Assembly (NCBI RefSeq): GCF_947581735.1
Contig: NZ_CANPVT010000038.1
Coordinates: 1 to 64,000 of the forward strand
DNA: 64,000 nt
Reading direction: 5' to 3'
Source: Candidatus Palauibacter soopunensis
GTDB lineage: Bacteria; Gemmatimonadota; Gemmatimonadetes; Palauibacterales; Palauibacteraceae
Position 1 is the first letter of the stretch; each line of letters opens with the position of its first letter. Position numbers and translations under genes: made by a program. Under the pieces are notes generated by a model, which did not search any database, was not told where the DNA came from, and saw only the letters and a list, made by a program, of their open reading frames with translations. Positions 35,082 to 44,422 of the stretch are shown piece by piece.

Positions 35082-37026
35082 CGTTCCCGTCGTCCGCCCC
35101 CTCATCGTCCGCCGCCTCGTCGCGTGGGGGCTCGTGTTCGCGGGGGGCGGCTCCTCGGCGGCACGGCTCTCTGCCCAGGCCGCGGACGCCGCCGGGTCGG
35201 CGCCGTTCGAGGTGACGGAGGCGTCGATCCCCGAGCTTCAGGCGGCGCTCGAGTCGGGTCGGGTGACGTCCGTGGATCTCGTCGACGCATACCTCGCCCG
35301 GATCGCGGCCTATGACCGGGCGGGGCCGGCGCTCAACGCGATCATCCGCCTCCATCCCACGGCGAGGGAACAGGCGCGGCGGCTCGACGCGGAGCGCGCG
35401 TCGGGGCGGGTGCGGGGGCCGCTGCACGGGATCCCCATCCTCCTCAAGGACAACTACGACACCTTCGACATGCCCACGGCCGGGTCGACCGTCGCGCTCG
35501 CGGGGTGGACGCCGCCGGACGACGCCTTCCAGGTGCGGAAGCTGCGCGAGGCGGGGGCGATCATCCTCGCCAAGACGAACATGCACGAGCTGGCGGCGGG
35601 GATCACGAGCATCAGTTCGCTCGGCGGACAGACGCGAAACCCCTACGACCCGGCGCGGAACCCCGGCGGTTCCTCCGGCGGGACGGGCGCCGCGGTCGCG
35701 GCGAGCTTCGGCGCCGTGGGGTGGGGGTCGGATACGTGCGGCTCGATCCGCATTCCGTCGTCGGTTCACAACCTCGTCGGGCTGCGGCCGACGAAGGGGC
35801 TGTCGAGCATCGACGGCATCATCCCCCTCTCGCACACGCAGGATACGGGCGGGCCGCTGGCACGCTCCGTCGTGGATCTCGCGATCGCCCTCGACGCGAC
35901 GGTCGGCGCGGACGCGGCGGATGCGGCCACGGAGGCGATGCGCGGCCGGGAGCCGGCCGGCTTCCGCGCGGCGCTCGACGCGGGGTCGCTGGCGGGGTCG
36001 CGCATCGGGGCCTTGACGGAGTGGCTGTCGGATTCGGGCGCGGAAGCTCCGGTCACGGCGGCGGTTCGGGCCGCCCTCGACGCAATGGCTGCCGCGGGGG
36101 CGGAGATCGTCGAGGTTGAGATCCCCGAGCAGGACTCGCTGCTGGCGAACACGGGCGTGATCGGGCTCGAATTCGCCGTGGATCTCGCCGCGTACCTGGA
36201 CGCGGCCGGCGGCGCGCCGGTGGCGTCGCTCGGGGAGATCGTGGAACTCGGACTGCACCACGAGCAGCTCGACGGCACCTTCCGGCGGCGCAGCGAGGCG
36301 GGCCCGCGCGACGAAGCGGCCTACGCCGAGGTGCTGGAGCGGCAGGCCGCGCTGCGGGAAGCGATCGTGGCGTTCATGGACGCGGAGCGGCTCGACGCGA
36401 TCGCCTACCCGACGCTGCGGCGCGATCCGGCACGGATCGGCTCACCGCCGGTCGGGGGGACGTGCCAGCTGGCCGCGCACAGCGGGCTGCCGGCGATCAG
36501 CGTGCCCGCGGGGTTCACGCGGACCGGGATGCCGACCGGCGTCGAGCTTATCGGCCGCCCGTTCGACGATGCGCGCCTGGTCGCGTTCGCATACGCGCTC
36601 GAACGAGCGATCGAGCCGCGCCGCGCGCCCCACCGCACGCCTCCGCTCGTGGACGGCCGCGCGCCGGAACCGGTCCGGTTCAGCGTCGCCGGTGACGGCG
36701 GATGGGCCGGGCGGCCCGCCGCCCCTCGGCTCCACGGCAGCTTCAGCCTTGACCTGCCGCGCGGCACCCTCCGCTACCTCATCTCCACGTCCGCCCTCCG
36801 GCCGGCGGACGCCCACGCGATCGTGCTCCAGCGCCGGGGGAGCGGAACGCGGCCGAACGCCGTCGTGCGCCGTCTCTCCGGCCCGGGCCACGCGTCGGCC
36901 GAGGGCACCCTGACGCTGAGCGCCGCCGACCTCGACGATCTGCTCGCGGGGCGGTTCGAACTCGCGCTCTACACGGCCGACCGCCCGCGCGGCGCGGTCC
37001 GGCTCGTGCTCTCGCCGGAGGGCTGA
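35068..37026 (+). CDS. Amidase signature enzyme with C-terminal CHRD-like domain
   Basis: A 652-residue exported protein. After a signal-like segment, residues about 50-525 form an amidase signature domain with the catalytic Lys in LLKDNYD, the GGSSGGTGAA loop and the nucleophile region GSDTCGSIRIP, expected to hydrolyse an amide. Residues about 550-650 (LHGSFSLDLPRG, TLTLSAADLDDLLAGRFELALYT, PRGAVRLVLSP) resemble a CHRD domain, an unusual partner for an amidase. It overlaps the thioesterase by 14 bases and may be in the same transcript. The substrate is unknown. Confidence 0.87.
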   Translation: MEAANVPVVRPLIVRRLVAWGLVFAGGGSSAARLSAQAADAAGSAPFEVTEASIPELQAALESGRVTSVDLVDAYLARIAAYDRAGPALNAIIRLHPTAREQARRLDAERASGRVRGPLHGIPILLKDNYDTFDMPTAGSTVALAGWTPPDDAFQVRKLREAGAIILAKTNMHELAAGITSISSLGGQTRNPYDPARNPGGSSGGTGAAVAASFGAVGWGSDTCGSIRIPSSVHNLVGLRPTKGLSSIDGIIPLSHTQDTGGPLARSVVDLAIALDATVGADAADAATEAMRGREPAGFRAALDAGSLAGSRIGALTEWLSDSGAEAPVTAAVRAALDAMAAAGAEIVEVEIPEQDSLLANTGVIGLEFAVDLAAYLDAAGGAPVASLGEIVELGLHHEQLDGTFRRRSEAGPRDEAAYAEVLERQAALREAIVAFMDAERLDAIAYPTLRRDPARIGSPPVGGTCQLAAHSGLPAISVPAGFTRTGMPTGVELIGRPFDDARLVAFAYALERAIEPRRAPHRTPPLVDGRAPEPVRFSVAGDGGWAGRPAAPRLHGSFSLDLPRGTLRYLISTSALRPADAHAIVLQRRGSGTRPNAVVRRLSGPGHASAEGTLTLSAADLDDLLAGRFELALYTADRPRGAVRLVLSPEG

Positions 37027-37149
37027 GGGTCAAGCCCCGGCGAGGTTGAGCCCGAGACCGATCACGGTCCCTGGGGCGAGTCGGTTCCGTTTCTCCGCCA
37101 TTCCGGATTCTCCTCTGCCATCTCTTGTGCGTTTCCTGGAACCTATGTA

Positions 37150-37181
37150 GACTACCGGAGTAGTTGACTATTACAGTAGTC
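37150..37181. promoter_or_regulatory. Tandem BlaI-type operators
   Basis: Two adjacent dyads with the same layout lie here: GACTA-ccggag-TAGTT (37150-37165) and GACTA-ttacag-TAGTC (37166-37181); the second is part of a perfect TTGACTA/TAGTCAA palindrome. A third copy precedes the BlaI-like gene. A plausible -10 (TATGTA, 37144-37149) abuts the first site, so bound repressor would block initiation. Confidence 0.75.
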
Positions 37182-37227
37182 AATCACGATGGATACGAAC
37201 CAACAACGAGACGAGAAGGGAATTGCG

Positions 37228-38034
37228 ATGAAGATCATGATCGTATCGCTGATGCTGCTCGGCACCGCGGGAGTAGGCGGGCCCGCGCTGGTGGGCGGCG
37301 GGGGGGACGATGCGCCCCCGGTGCAGGAGCGGCCGGAGCCGCAGGTTGTCCGGAACAGCGCGGACGCGGACGCGCTCTACGAGATGGTGAAACAGGCTCG
37401 CGCCGCGCTCCGCGAGACGCGTACGCTCGCGGGACTCAGCGCCTACCCGGCTGGCCCACAGGTTGGTCGGCCGGCAAGCCGTGAGCGCCGGGAAGTCCGC
37501 GGCGAGCACGGCGGCCGGACGGGGGGCGAGGAGGGCGGCGCCTACCTCGCGAAGATGACGAGGCAGGACGAGCTGTTCGCGAACGGCGCCCGCCTCGTCC
37601 TTCAGTTCAACCCCAACACGCAGGTCTTCGCGGGTTCGGTGACGAACACCACGGCGAACCCCCTGTCGCAGGTGCGCGTCGAGATCCACCTGGACAACGG
37701 CACGGAACTTGGGCCGACGAAGCGCGTCGACGTCGGGCCGGGTCAGACGATCCCCGTCGAACTCGGGACGTTCGGCGAAGAATTCAGTTCCTGGATCAGC
37801 CATCCGGAAGCCGGCATCGAGCGAGGCCACGGCGCCGGAAGCGAGGAGGACGGCGAAGGCCACGGCGGCGGCGAAGGCCGGGGTGAGCACGGTGGCCGCG
37901 AAGGCGGCGGCGAAGCCCGAGGCGATGGAGTCCGTCCGCAAGACGCAGCCTACCGTCCGCTGTACAACCAGCTCCGGATCCTGCGCGGCGAGATGCACGC
38001 GTTCGAGGCCGAGCTGAAGACGAGGTCACGATAG
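37228..38034 (+). CDS. Secreted FxLYD-like protein with His/Gly/Glu-rich segment
   Basis: A 268-residue exported protein. ATG 37228 was chosen because AGAAGGGA lies upstream and a signal peptide (MKIMIVSLMLLGTAGVGG) follows; ATG 37189 has no ribosome site and lies against the operator. The central VFAGSVTNTTANPLSQVRVEIHL segment matches an FxLYD-type beta domain (about 125-185). Residues about 192-240 are rich in Gly, His and Glu (GHGGGEGRGEHGG), a possible metal-binding or flexible stretch. Function is unknown; its operators imply control by the BlaI-like repressor. Confidence 0.75.
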   Translation: MKIMIVSLMLLGTAGVGGPALVGGGGDDAPPVQERPEPQVVRNSADADALYEMVKQARAALRETRTLAGLSAYPAGPQVGRPASRERREVRGEHGGRTGGEEGGAYLAKMTRQDELFANGARLVLQFNPNTQVFAGSVTNTTANPLSQVRVEIHLDNGTELGPTKRVDVGPGQTIPVELGTFGEEFSSWISHPEAGIERGHGAGSEEDGEGHGGGEGRGEHGGREGGGEARGDGVRPQDAAYRPLYNQLRILRGEMHAFEAELKTRSR

Positions 38035-38151
38035 CCTCGCGCTGGTCTCCGCTGCATCCGCCGAGTGACCCACGTCATGGTTGGCACGTCAATTTCACGG
38101 CGCATCCATCGACCCCGGGAACCCTTGTCGGGATCCGGGGTCATGGGATAC

Positions 38152-38167
38152 GACTATCTGAGTAATC
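38152..38167. promoter_or_regulatory. BlaI-type operator before the repressor gene
   Basis: GACTA-tctgag-TAATC has the same GACTA-N6-TARTY layout as the two sites at 37150-37181. It lies 29 bp before the BlaI-like start, consistent with autoregulation of the repressor and the M56 gene. Confidence 0.65.
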
Positions 38168-38195
38168 GACCGGTCCCGTACGCCGGAGGGCATCC

Positions 38196-38582
38196 ATGCA
38201 GCCGAAACGTCGACTCGGAGACCTGCAACTCGCCATCATGCGCGTGCTCTGGGAGCGCGGCGAAGCCCCCGCGATCGAGGTCCACCAGGCACTCTTCGAG
38301 GAGCGGGGGCTCGCCGTCACGACAATCAAGACGATGCTGCGCAAGCTCGAGGAGTACGGGTGTGTGAGCCACCGTTTGAACGGCCGACAGTTCATCTACC
38401 GGCCCGAGATCGCCGAGACGGACGTTCGCGAGGGGATGGTCGGCGACCTCGTGCAGCGCCTGTTCTCCGGCGACAGCACGGCGCTGGTCAACCATCTGAT
38501 CCAGTCCGGCGAAGTCGACGTTGAGGATCTGGACGATCTCAGGGCTCTCGTTGAAGCGAAGCGGAAGGGGGGAGCGGGATGA
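38196..38582 (+). CDS. BlaI/MecI/CopY family repressor
   Basis: A 128-residue winged-helix repressor: GDLQLAIMRVLWERGEAPAIEVHQAL and TTIKTMLRKLEEYGCVSHR match the DNA-binding domain, and the C-terminal half carries the dimer helices. Such proteins are inactivated by proteolysis triggered by an M56 sensor. GGAGGG precedes ATG 38196; the stop overlaps the M56 start as ATGA. Predicted targets are the dyads at 37150-37181 and 38152-38167. Confidence 0.93.
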   Translation: MQPKRRLGDLQLAIMRVLWERGEAPAIEVHQALFEERGLAVTTIKTMLRKLEEYGCVSHRLNGRQFIYRPEIAETDVREGMVGDLVQRLFSGDSTALVNHLIQSGEVDVEDLDDLRALVEAKRKGGAG

Positions 38583-39745
38583 ACGAACTGATGGCGTGGC
38601 TCCTCGCGTTCCTCGTCCACAGCACCCTGTGGTGCGGCATCGCCTGGCTCGGTCTGCGTCTCTTCCCGAGGACCCATCCGCGTCTTCGGGAGACGATCTG
38701 GTACACGGCGCTCGCCGCGAGCCTCATCACTCCCACGGCCCGGACGTTCGCCTCGCCGGAGGCGGCGATCTGGCGGCTTCCGGCGCCCTCGTTCGTCGTC
38801 GGCGCGGAGCGACCCCACGCCGAGGGCGAACAGGGTGAACACGACCGCGCGAATGTTGTGGCGCCCATCCCCGCACGGCCGGCCGGTGAGATCCGCGGCG
38901 AAAGGGAGGCGGCCCATGGCGAAGGCGAAGCGGCTCACAGCGATGCTGCGGTCAGCCCGGCGTGGTTCCGCTCGGCCGGCGCCGCGTGGCTCCTCCTCGC
39001 GTGCGGCCTGCTTGCCTTCTACCTCCTTCGGCTGGCGATGCTCCGGCGCCGCCTCCTCCACCGCGAGCCGGTGGCGAATCCGCGAGCCTCCCGGGCGCTC
39101 GCCAGGCTCAGTCGGAGAGCGGAACTGGACTCGCCGCCGCGCCTGACGGAGTGCCACACCCTCGGTTCGCCGCTCGCGCTCGGAATGGGAACCCGTCGCG
39201 AGATTTGCGTACCGGTTCGCGCCTTCCATGAACTGGACGACGGCGAGCTTGCCGCGCTCCTCGGCCACGAAGTCGCGCACCACCGGCGCCGCGACACGAT
39301 CCGACTGGGGACCCTGAACGTCCTCCAGGCGGTCTTCTTCCTTCAGCCTCTCTTTCGACTTGCGGTGCGCGAGGTACGTCTCGCCACCGAAGAGCAGTGT
39401 GATGACTGGGCGGCCAGCCAGCTCGAAGACCGTTTCGCCATGGCGAGCTGCCTGACGGAAGTGGCGGGGTGGGTGGTCCGGCGGGACCGGAGCATCCCCG
39501 TCCCCTGCATCGGCCACCGCCGCTCGCAGTTGGAGTTGCGCGTGCGACGCCTGTTGAACGAACGCGGCTCGCCGCATCCGCCCACGGTTGTCCGGCGAAT
39601 GAGCGTCATCGGCCTCCTTGCGCTTGCCCCCCTGTTCGCTCCCGCGGTGGCTCCCGCCGGAGACCTGCGCCACGAAGATGGGCACGCTTCCGAGCATCAC
39701 GACGAGCTAGGAGATGGATCCGACGCCGTAGGCGCCCAGGAGTAG
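38579..39745 (+). CDS. BlaR1/MecR1-like M56 metallopeptidase
   Basis: A 388-residue membrane protease with helices at about residues 5-25, 35-55 and 125-145, a zinc site in LGHEVAHHRRRD (HExxH), the downstream Glu in EEQCDDWAA and a final helix near residues 340-360. It should cleave or trigger cleavage of the adjacent repressor. It lacks the extracellular penicillin-binding sensor domain of BlaR1; instead a His/Glu-rich segment (residues about 80-120) lies between helices. The signal sensed is unknown. It overlaps the convergent oxidoreductase gene by 39 bases. Confidence 0.9.
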   Translation: MNELMAWLLAFLVHSTLWCGIAWLGLRLFPRTHPRLRETIWYTALAASLITPTARTFASPEAAIWRLPAPSFVVGAERPHAEGEQGEHDRANVVAPIPARPAGEIRGEREAAHGEGEAAHSDAAVSPAWFRSAGAAWLLLACGLLAFYLLRLAMLRRRLLHREPVANPRASRALARLSRRAELDSPPRLTECHTLGSPLALGMGTRREICVPVRAFHELDDGELAALLGHEVAHHRRRDTIRLGTLNVLQAVFFLQPLFRLAVREVRLATEEQCDDWAASQLEDRFAMASCLTEVAGWVVRRDRSIPVPCIGHRRSQLELRVRRLLNERGSPHPPTVVRRMSVIGLLALAPLFAPAVAPAGDLRHEDGHASEHHDELGDGSDAVGAQE

Positions 39746-40930
39746 TGCTTCTTCGCTGAAGCGCTCCCGGCGGTACGGCGCGAGGTCGATGTCGGGCGCC
39801 TCGCCGAGTAGCGATTGTGCTACGCAGCGCCCGATCGCCGGGGCCAGCTTGAACCCGTGCCCCGAGAAGCCGTAGGCGAGGTACAGGCCCGGCAAGCCGG
39901 GGGCGGGACCCAACACCGGATTCCAGTCCGGCGTGATGTCGTAGGGACCCACCCACGAACCCGTGAGCCGCGCCCCCTTGAAGGCCGGCATGCGGGCTCC
40001 GACCTGGGCTCGCTGCAGGGCGACGAGGTCCCGAGGAGCTGCGGCGGTCATTCGGTCGGGATCCGCCAGCGGGTCTCCGAAATCTCCGGTCCCCACAAGC
40101 ACGACGCCGCCGTCCGCAGGTCGAAAATACATTTTGTTATCGACTGTAAGGTCTTTGACGATAGGCAGTTCAGGGCCGTACGGAGATGCGCCGCCGAACG
40201 TCAGCACCACGTGCCGCGACACCTCTAGGCGGAGGGCGTCAATGGCATCGTCCGGTAGACCGGAGCCGGCGTAGAGACCGCGGGTCCAGGGCCCCACCGC
40301 ACTCACGACGCACCCGGCCTCCACCGTTCCACCGGGCGTCGCCACGCCGGTCACGCGACCCATGGACGGACCGCCAGCCGGTGCGAGGCGCAGCCGCTCC
40401 ACGGGCGTGTGCTCGAACACCGCGACCCCGCGCCGCCGGGCGGCCGTCACGTACCCGCGGGTTGTGGCGACCGGGTCCGCGTAGCCGGACGCCGGTTCCC
40501 AGCCGATGGCGGCCACGCCCTCCAGTTCGAGCCAGGGATGCACCTCCAGCGCCTCCGCCCGGCCGATGGGCGACGTGTCCGCGCCCAGCTCCCGCTGCCG
40601 CGCCAGGTTGTCGGCCAGCCGGTCGGCGAACGCTCCGGGCCCCGCGAGGATGAGGTAGCCCGAGTTCACGAAGCCGCACTCCACGTCGTCTTCGCCGAGC
40701 GCCCCCCGGAAATCGCGGAACACGTCGAGACTCCGGAGCGTGAGCGCGGTGTTGCTCGCCACCGAGTAGTGGCTGCGGACGATGGCGCACGACCGGCCCG
40801 TGCCCCCGCCGCACACCTCTCCCCGGTCGAAGAGGGCGACGGAGGCGTCCGACAGCTCCGCCAGGTGGAAGGCGACGGAGGCGCCGACGACGCCTCCGCC
40901 CGCGATCACGAAGTCGTAACCGCTCCGCAC
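39707..40930 (-). CDS. FAD-dependent amino acid/sarcosine oxidase-like protein
   Basis: A 407-residue DAO-family flavoenzyme with the dinucleotide motif VIAGGGVVGASVAFHL (residues 8-23), VNSGYLILAG, and the C-terminal GLYLAYGFSGHGFKLAPAIG typical of D-amino acid dehydrogenases and sarcosine/glycine oxidases. The substrate is probably a secondary or D-amino acid. GTG 40930 follows GGAGAAGG. It lies 16 bp behind the propeller-amidohydrolase and is probably co-transcribed with it. Confidence 0.9.
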   Translation of the reverse strand: MRSGYDFVIAGGGVVGASVAFHLAELSDASVALFDRGEVCGGGTGRSCAIVRSHYSVASNTALTLRSLDVFRDFRGALGEDDVECGFVNSGYLILAGPGAFADRLADNLARQRELGADTSPIGRAEALEVHPWLELEGVAAIGWEPASGYADPVATTRGYVTAARRRGVAVFEHTPVERLRLAPAGGPSMGRVTGVATPGGTVEAGCVVSAVGPWTRGLYAGSGLPDDAIDALRLEVSRHVVLTFGGASPYGPELPIVKDLTVDNKMYFRPADGGVVLVGTGDFGDPLADPDRMTAAAPRDLVALQRAQVGARMPAFKGARLTGSWVGPYDITPDWNPVLGPAPGLPGLYLAYGFSGHGFKLAPAIGRCVAQSLLGEAPDIDLAPYRRERFSEEALLLGAYGVGSIS

Positions 40931-40946
40931 CGATCGGCCTTCTCCG

Positions 40947-43900
40947 TCAGCGGGCCGTCACGCCCGGGACACCGTCCGGCTCGTCGTCCCACCACCAGAG
41001 CGGGGCCAGCGGCCGCTGCCGGGGATGGATCTCGTCCAGCGTATCCGCGTCGTACAGGCGCCCGTTGAACATCACCTGCTCGATCGCGTTCGTGTTGCGA
41101 AGGTCGTCCAGCGGGTTCGCCGTCAGGATCACGAGGTCGGCGAGCTTGCCCGCCTCGATCGAGCCGAGATCCCGGTCGAGCCCGATCGCTTCGGCGCCGA
41201 AGATCGTCGCCGTGCGCAGCGCGTCGTGCTCGTCCATGTCGTCGGCGGCCATCGCCCACAGCTCCCAGTGGTAGCCGAGTCCCTGCAGCTGGCCGTGGCT
41301 CCCCACGCCCGCCTTGCCGCCCGCGTCGACGAGGTTCCTGACGAACTCCCCGTGCCGCGAGAACACGTGCTGGTCCTCCCGGAACCACTGCGGCCGGCGC
41401 AGTGTGCGCGAGTCCACCTCATCGTGCGGGACGAAGCGGCGTAACTTCGGATCGTCGTGCGGGTTCTCGCGCGAATAGAAGTAGTTCTCCGCCCACGGCC
41501 CCCCGTACGATACCAGCAGCGTCGGCGTGTAGACCCGACCCGTCTCGGCGAAGAGCCGCACGTAGTCGTCGTACACCGGGAAGACGGGGATGGAGTGCTC
41601 GAGCCCCGGGTATCCGTCCAGCGTTTCCGTGAGGTTCTGCCGAAGGTTCAGCGACCCCTCCGTCGTCGGCATGAGCCCCAGTTCGCGGGCCGCCATGATG
41701 ATGTGCTGCCGCCCCTTTCGCGCCGCGGCCACGTACATCTTGATCGTCTTGGTATCGAAGTAGTCGGCGTAGCGGGAGAGAACATCCCTCGCCTCTTCCT
41801 CCGTGTCGATCCCGTCCTGCCAGAAGACGCCCGGCCCCGTCGAGTAGACGCGCGGCCCGAGGATGGTCCCGGTGCGGACCATGTCCGCGTAGGAGAGCAC
41901 CTCCGTGTTCCCGGTCTGCGGGTCCCGGGTCGTCGTCACTCCGTACGCGAGGTTGGCGAGGTAGGGCCACACGTCGGTGCGGTGGAGCTGGTCGCGCGCC
42001 CGCAGGTGCGCGTGCGTGTCGACGAACCCCGGCACGACCGTCCGGCCGCTGATGTCGAAGACGACGGCATCTTCCGGCACGGCGACCGTACCGCTCGCGC
42101 CCACCGCCTCGATCCGGTTGTTCCGGACCACGATGTCCGCGTTCTCGATGACCTCGCTGCCGTTCATCGTGATCGCGCGCCCGCCGCGGAGCACCGCTAC
42201 GCCGGTGGGGATGTCGCGCGGCGCGTCGATGAGGATGCGGTGTTCAACCGCGCGGTAGCCCTCGTCCTCCTCCTCTTGTTCGGTCACCTCCTCCTCTTCC
42301 TCCTCGTCCGCTCCGGCCTCCTCGTCCGTCTCATCGACATCTTCGGCGGCTTCGGACGCCTCCACGCTGTCCTCGTACGCCTGCGCGGCATCGAGGTCGT
42401 AGGAGAAGTGGGCGTTGCCGAGCGAGAAGTGCACCGTGCGGCCGTCGCCGCTCCAGGCGGGGAACTCGCCGCCGATGTCGGTGACGCGGCGGGCGGGGAA
42501 GGAGGCGTTGTCCGGGTTGGAGACGTTGATCGTCGGCGTCACGCCGACGCGCGGCACCGTCACGGTGTAGATCTCGCGCTGGATCTCCGCGAGCGCCTGA
42601 TCGCCGCGCGGCGCCATCTCGATGGTCGAGGGGGTCAGGCCCTGCGTCGAGCCCTGCGGCGTGGGCCCGCGCACCTTCACGTGCTCCTTCTCGTCCGTCC
42701 CATCCCAGCGAATCGAGACCAGGGCGTCGGGGAAACGGAAGAGGTGGATGCGGTCGTTCTCCTCCACGAAGTGGGGATTCGCCCGTCCGTCCGTGGGCGC
42801 GATGAGCGTCGCCGGCCCGCCGCCGGAGCCGTCCGGGTCGGCGGACACCCACACGATCTCGGTCCCCGGAGCGCCGCCCTCGCCCTGTGTTTCGTAGGCC
42901 CGCACGAGGCCGCGCACCGCGACGATCCGGTCGCCCGGCCCCCACGCGGGGGCGAAGTACGTCGCCGCGTCGCGCGTGAGCCGCACCGGATCCCCGCCGC
43001 CGTCGCTCCGCGCCTTGTACAGGTGCCCCTCGTTTCCGTCCCACGTCGAGTACGCGATCCACGCGCCGTCCGGCGACCAGGTCGCGAAGTGCTCCGACAT
43101 GTCCGCGTCCGTGAGGCGTTCGGGGCTCGAGCCGTCGGCGCCCGACACCCAGAGGCGGTCCAGCGCCGTGAAGGCGAGCCGGTCCCCGGCGGGGGAGGGC
43201 GCCGCGTCGCGGATCTGGCGCACGGTGAAGGTCGGCGTGTCCTCGATCGGATAGTCGAAGTCGACCCTCGGTCCCAGCGTGAGGTCGAACCGGACGCGGA
43301 AGGGGATCTCCTCCGCCTCGCCTCCCTCGACCGGCAGCTTCCAGATCTTCCCGCCGTAGGAGGCGACGAGGTGCCGGGAGTCCGGGGTGAACGACATGCC
43401 GGGAAGTACGTCGAGCGTGGCGCGCGACTCCTGGTCGTCATGCTGGACGGGATAGGCGAGCCAGCGCTCGTCGCCGCTCTCGAGGTCCCGGATCAAGAGC
43501 CCGGTGTGTGCCTCGTGCCGCGTCCCGAACACGAGCCAGCGGCCGTCGGGCGAGAGCACGGGCCGGATCGCGGAGCCGTATCGCGAGGAGCGGGTGTATC
43601 GTTCGCCCGACTCTCGGTCGTACGCCTCGAGCTGGTACTGCGGAAACTGCGCGTTGTAGGTCCAGTCGCCGGTTCGCCGCGCATACCAGATGTAGCGGCC
43701 GTCGGAGGAGACCGCGGCCCCGAGCATCTTCAGGTTGTCCGGTTCCGAGACGAGCTGGATGCCGCTCCCGCCGTCCACGTGGAACATCTTGAGCTTCGGC
43801 AGGCCGCCCCCGCGGAAGCCGCCCATCGACGCCACGATGTAGTCACCGTCCGGAAGCCACTCGGGCGACTCGGCGCGATTGGCCGCGCCCTTCGAGATCG

Positions 43901-44321
43901 GCGTGGTGTCGGAGCCGTCGAGCGAGCGGATCCAGATGTTCTGTCCGCCGTCGTAGTCGGACGTGTAGACGATCCGCGCGCCATCGGGGGAGAAGCGGGG
44001 CTGGGCGTCGAAGGCCATCCCCGAGGTGAGCTGCGTCGCATCCCCGCCGCCGATCGGGATGGTGAAGAGGTCGCCGAGGTAGTCGAAGACGATCGTCTCG
44101 CCGTCCGGGCTCACGTCGAGAGAAATCCAGCTCCCCTCGGTCATGTCCATGGCGACGGTCCGGTCGACGGGCAGCGGCAGGTTCTCGTTCTCCGGCTCCC
44201 CGTCTCCGTTCGAAGCCTCCTGCGCGGTCGTGGCGCCTGCGGTAGCGAACAGAAGTGCAAGCGAACAGGTGTACGGGACGACCGCGAGCATCGCGCGGTA
44301 CACGAACGAAGACTGTTTCAT
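40947..44321 (-). CDS. Secreted TolB-like propeller fused to amidohydrolase
   Basis: A 1124-residue exported protein. A signal peptide ends near TTAQE. Residues about 60-640 hold many WD40/PD40 repeats (LDVSPDGETIVFDY, PRFSPDGARIVYTS, ATWSPDGAWIAYST). An acidic linker (about 680-720, EEEEEVTEQEEEDEG) leads to an amidohydrolase domain (about 745-1100) with GFVDTHAHLRARD (metal His pair), LEHSIP and AGVGSHGQLQG, closing with GSIEAGKLADLVIL. Imidazolonepropionase-like members hydrolyse cyclic amides or peptides; the substrate is unknown. ATG 44321 was chosen over an upstream in-frame start because the signal peptide follows directly. Confidence 0.9.
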   Translation of the reverse strand: MKQSSFVYRAMLAVVPYTCSLALLFATAGATTAQEASNGDGEPENENLPLPVDRTVAMDMTEGSWISLDVSPDGETIVFDYLGDLFTIPIGGGDATQLTSGMAFDAQPRFSPDGARIVYTSDYDGGQNIWIRSLDGSDTTPISKGAANRAESPEWLPDGDYIVASMGGFRGGGLPKLKMFHVDGGSGIQLVSEPDNLKMLGAAVSSDGRYIWYARRTGDWTYNAQFPQYQLEAYDRESGERYTRSSRYGSAIRPVLSPDGRWLVFGTRHEAHTGLLIRDLESGDERWLAYPVQHDDQESRATLDVLPGMSFTPDSRHLVASYGGKIWKLPVEGGEAEEIPFRVRFDLTLGPRVDFDYPIEDTPTFTVRQIRDAAPSPAGDRLAFTALDRLWVSGADGSSPERLTDADMSEHFATWSPDGAWIAYSTWDGNEGHLYKARSDGGGDPVRLTRDAATYFAPAWGPGDRIVAVRGLVRAYETQGEGGAPGTEIVWVSADPDGSGGGPATLIAPTDGRANPHFVEENDRIHLFRFPDALVSIRWDGTDEKEHVKVRGPTPQGSTQGLTPSTIEMAPRGDQALAEIQREIYTVTVPRVGVTPTINVSNPDNASFPARRVTDIGGEFPAWSGDGRTVHFSLGNAHFSYDLDAAQAYEDSVEASEAAEDVDETDEEAGADEEEEEEVTEQEEEDEGYRAVEHRILIDAPRDIPTGVAVLRGGRAITMNGSEVIENADIVVRNNRIEAVGASGTVAVPEDAVVFDISGRTVVPGFVDTHAHLRARDQLHRTDVWPYLANLAYGVTTTRDPQTGNTEVLSYADMVRTGTILGPRVYSTGPGVFWQDGIDTEEEARDVLSRYADYFDTKTIKMYVAAARKGRQHIIMAARELGLMPTTEGSLNLRQNLTETLDGYPGLEHSIPVFPVYDDYVRLFAETGRVYTPTLLVSYGGPWAENYFYSRENPHDDPKLRRFVPHDEVDSRTLRRPQWFREDQHVFSRHGEFVRNLVDAGGKAGVGSHGQLQGLGYHWELWAMAADDMDEHDALRTATIFGAEAIGLDRDLGSIEAGKLADLVILTANPLDDLRNTNAIEQVMFNGRLYDADTLDEIHPRQRPLAPLWWWDDEPDGVPGVTAR

Positions 44322-44422
44322 CGGACGGCTCCTCGAAGTGTGATGTTCCCGCGGGAACGTCGCCGCTGCCGGCGAGCTGTCGCAATTTGCGCGCGGTCCC
44401 CGCGTGGCGCACTCTCCGGCCC

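Noticed and set aside
37030-37101. 23-residue minus-strand frame ending APGTVIGLGLNLAGA with GGAG upstream
   Set aside because: Plausible ribosome site but too short and without context; two overlapping frames are equally possible.
42240-42380. Apparent simple repeat of CCTCCTCTT units
   Set aside because: It encodes the Glu-rich linker of the propeller-amidohydrolase on the minus strand.
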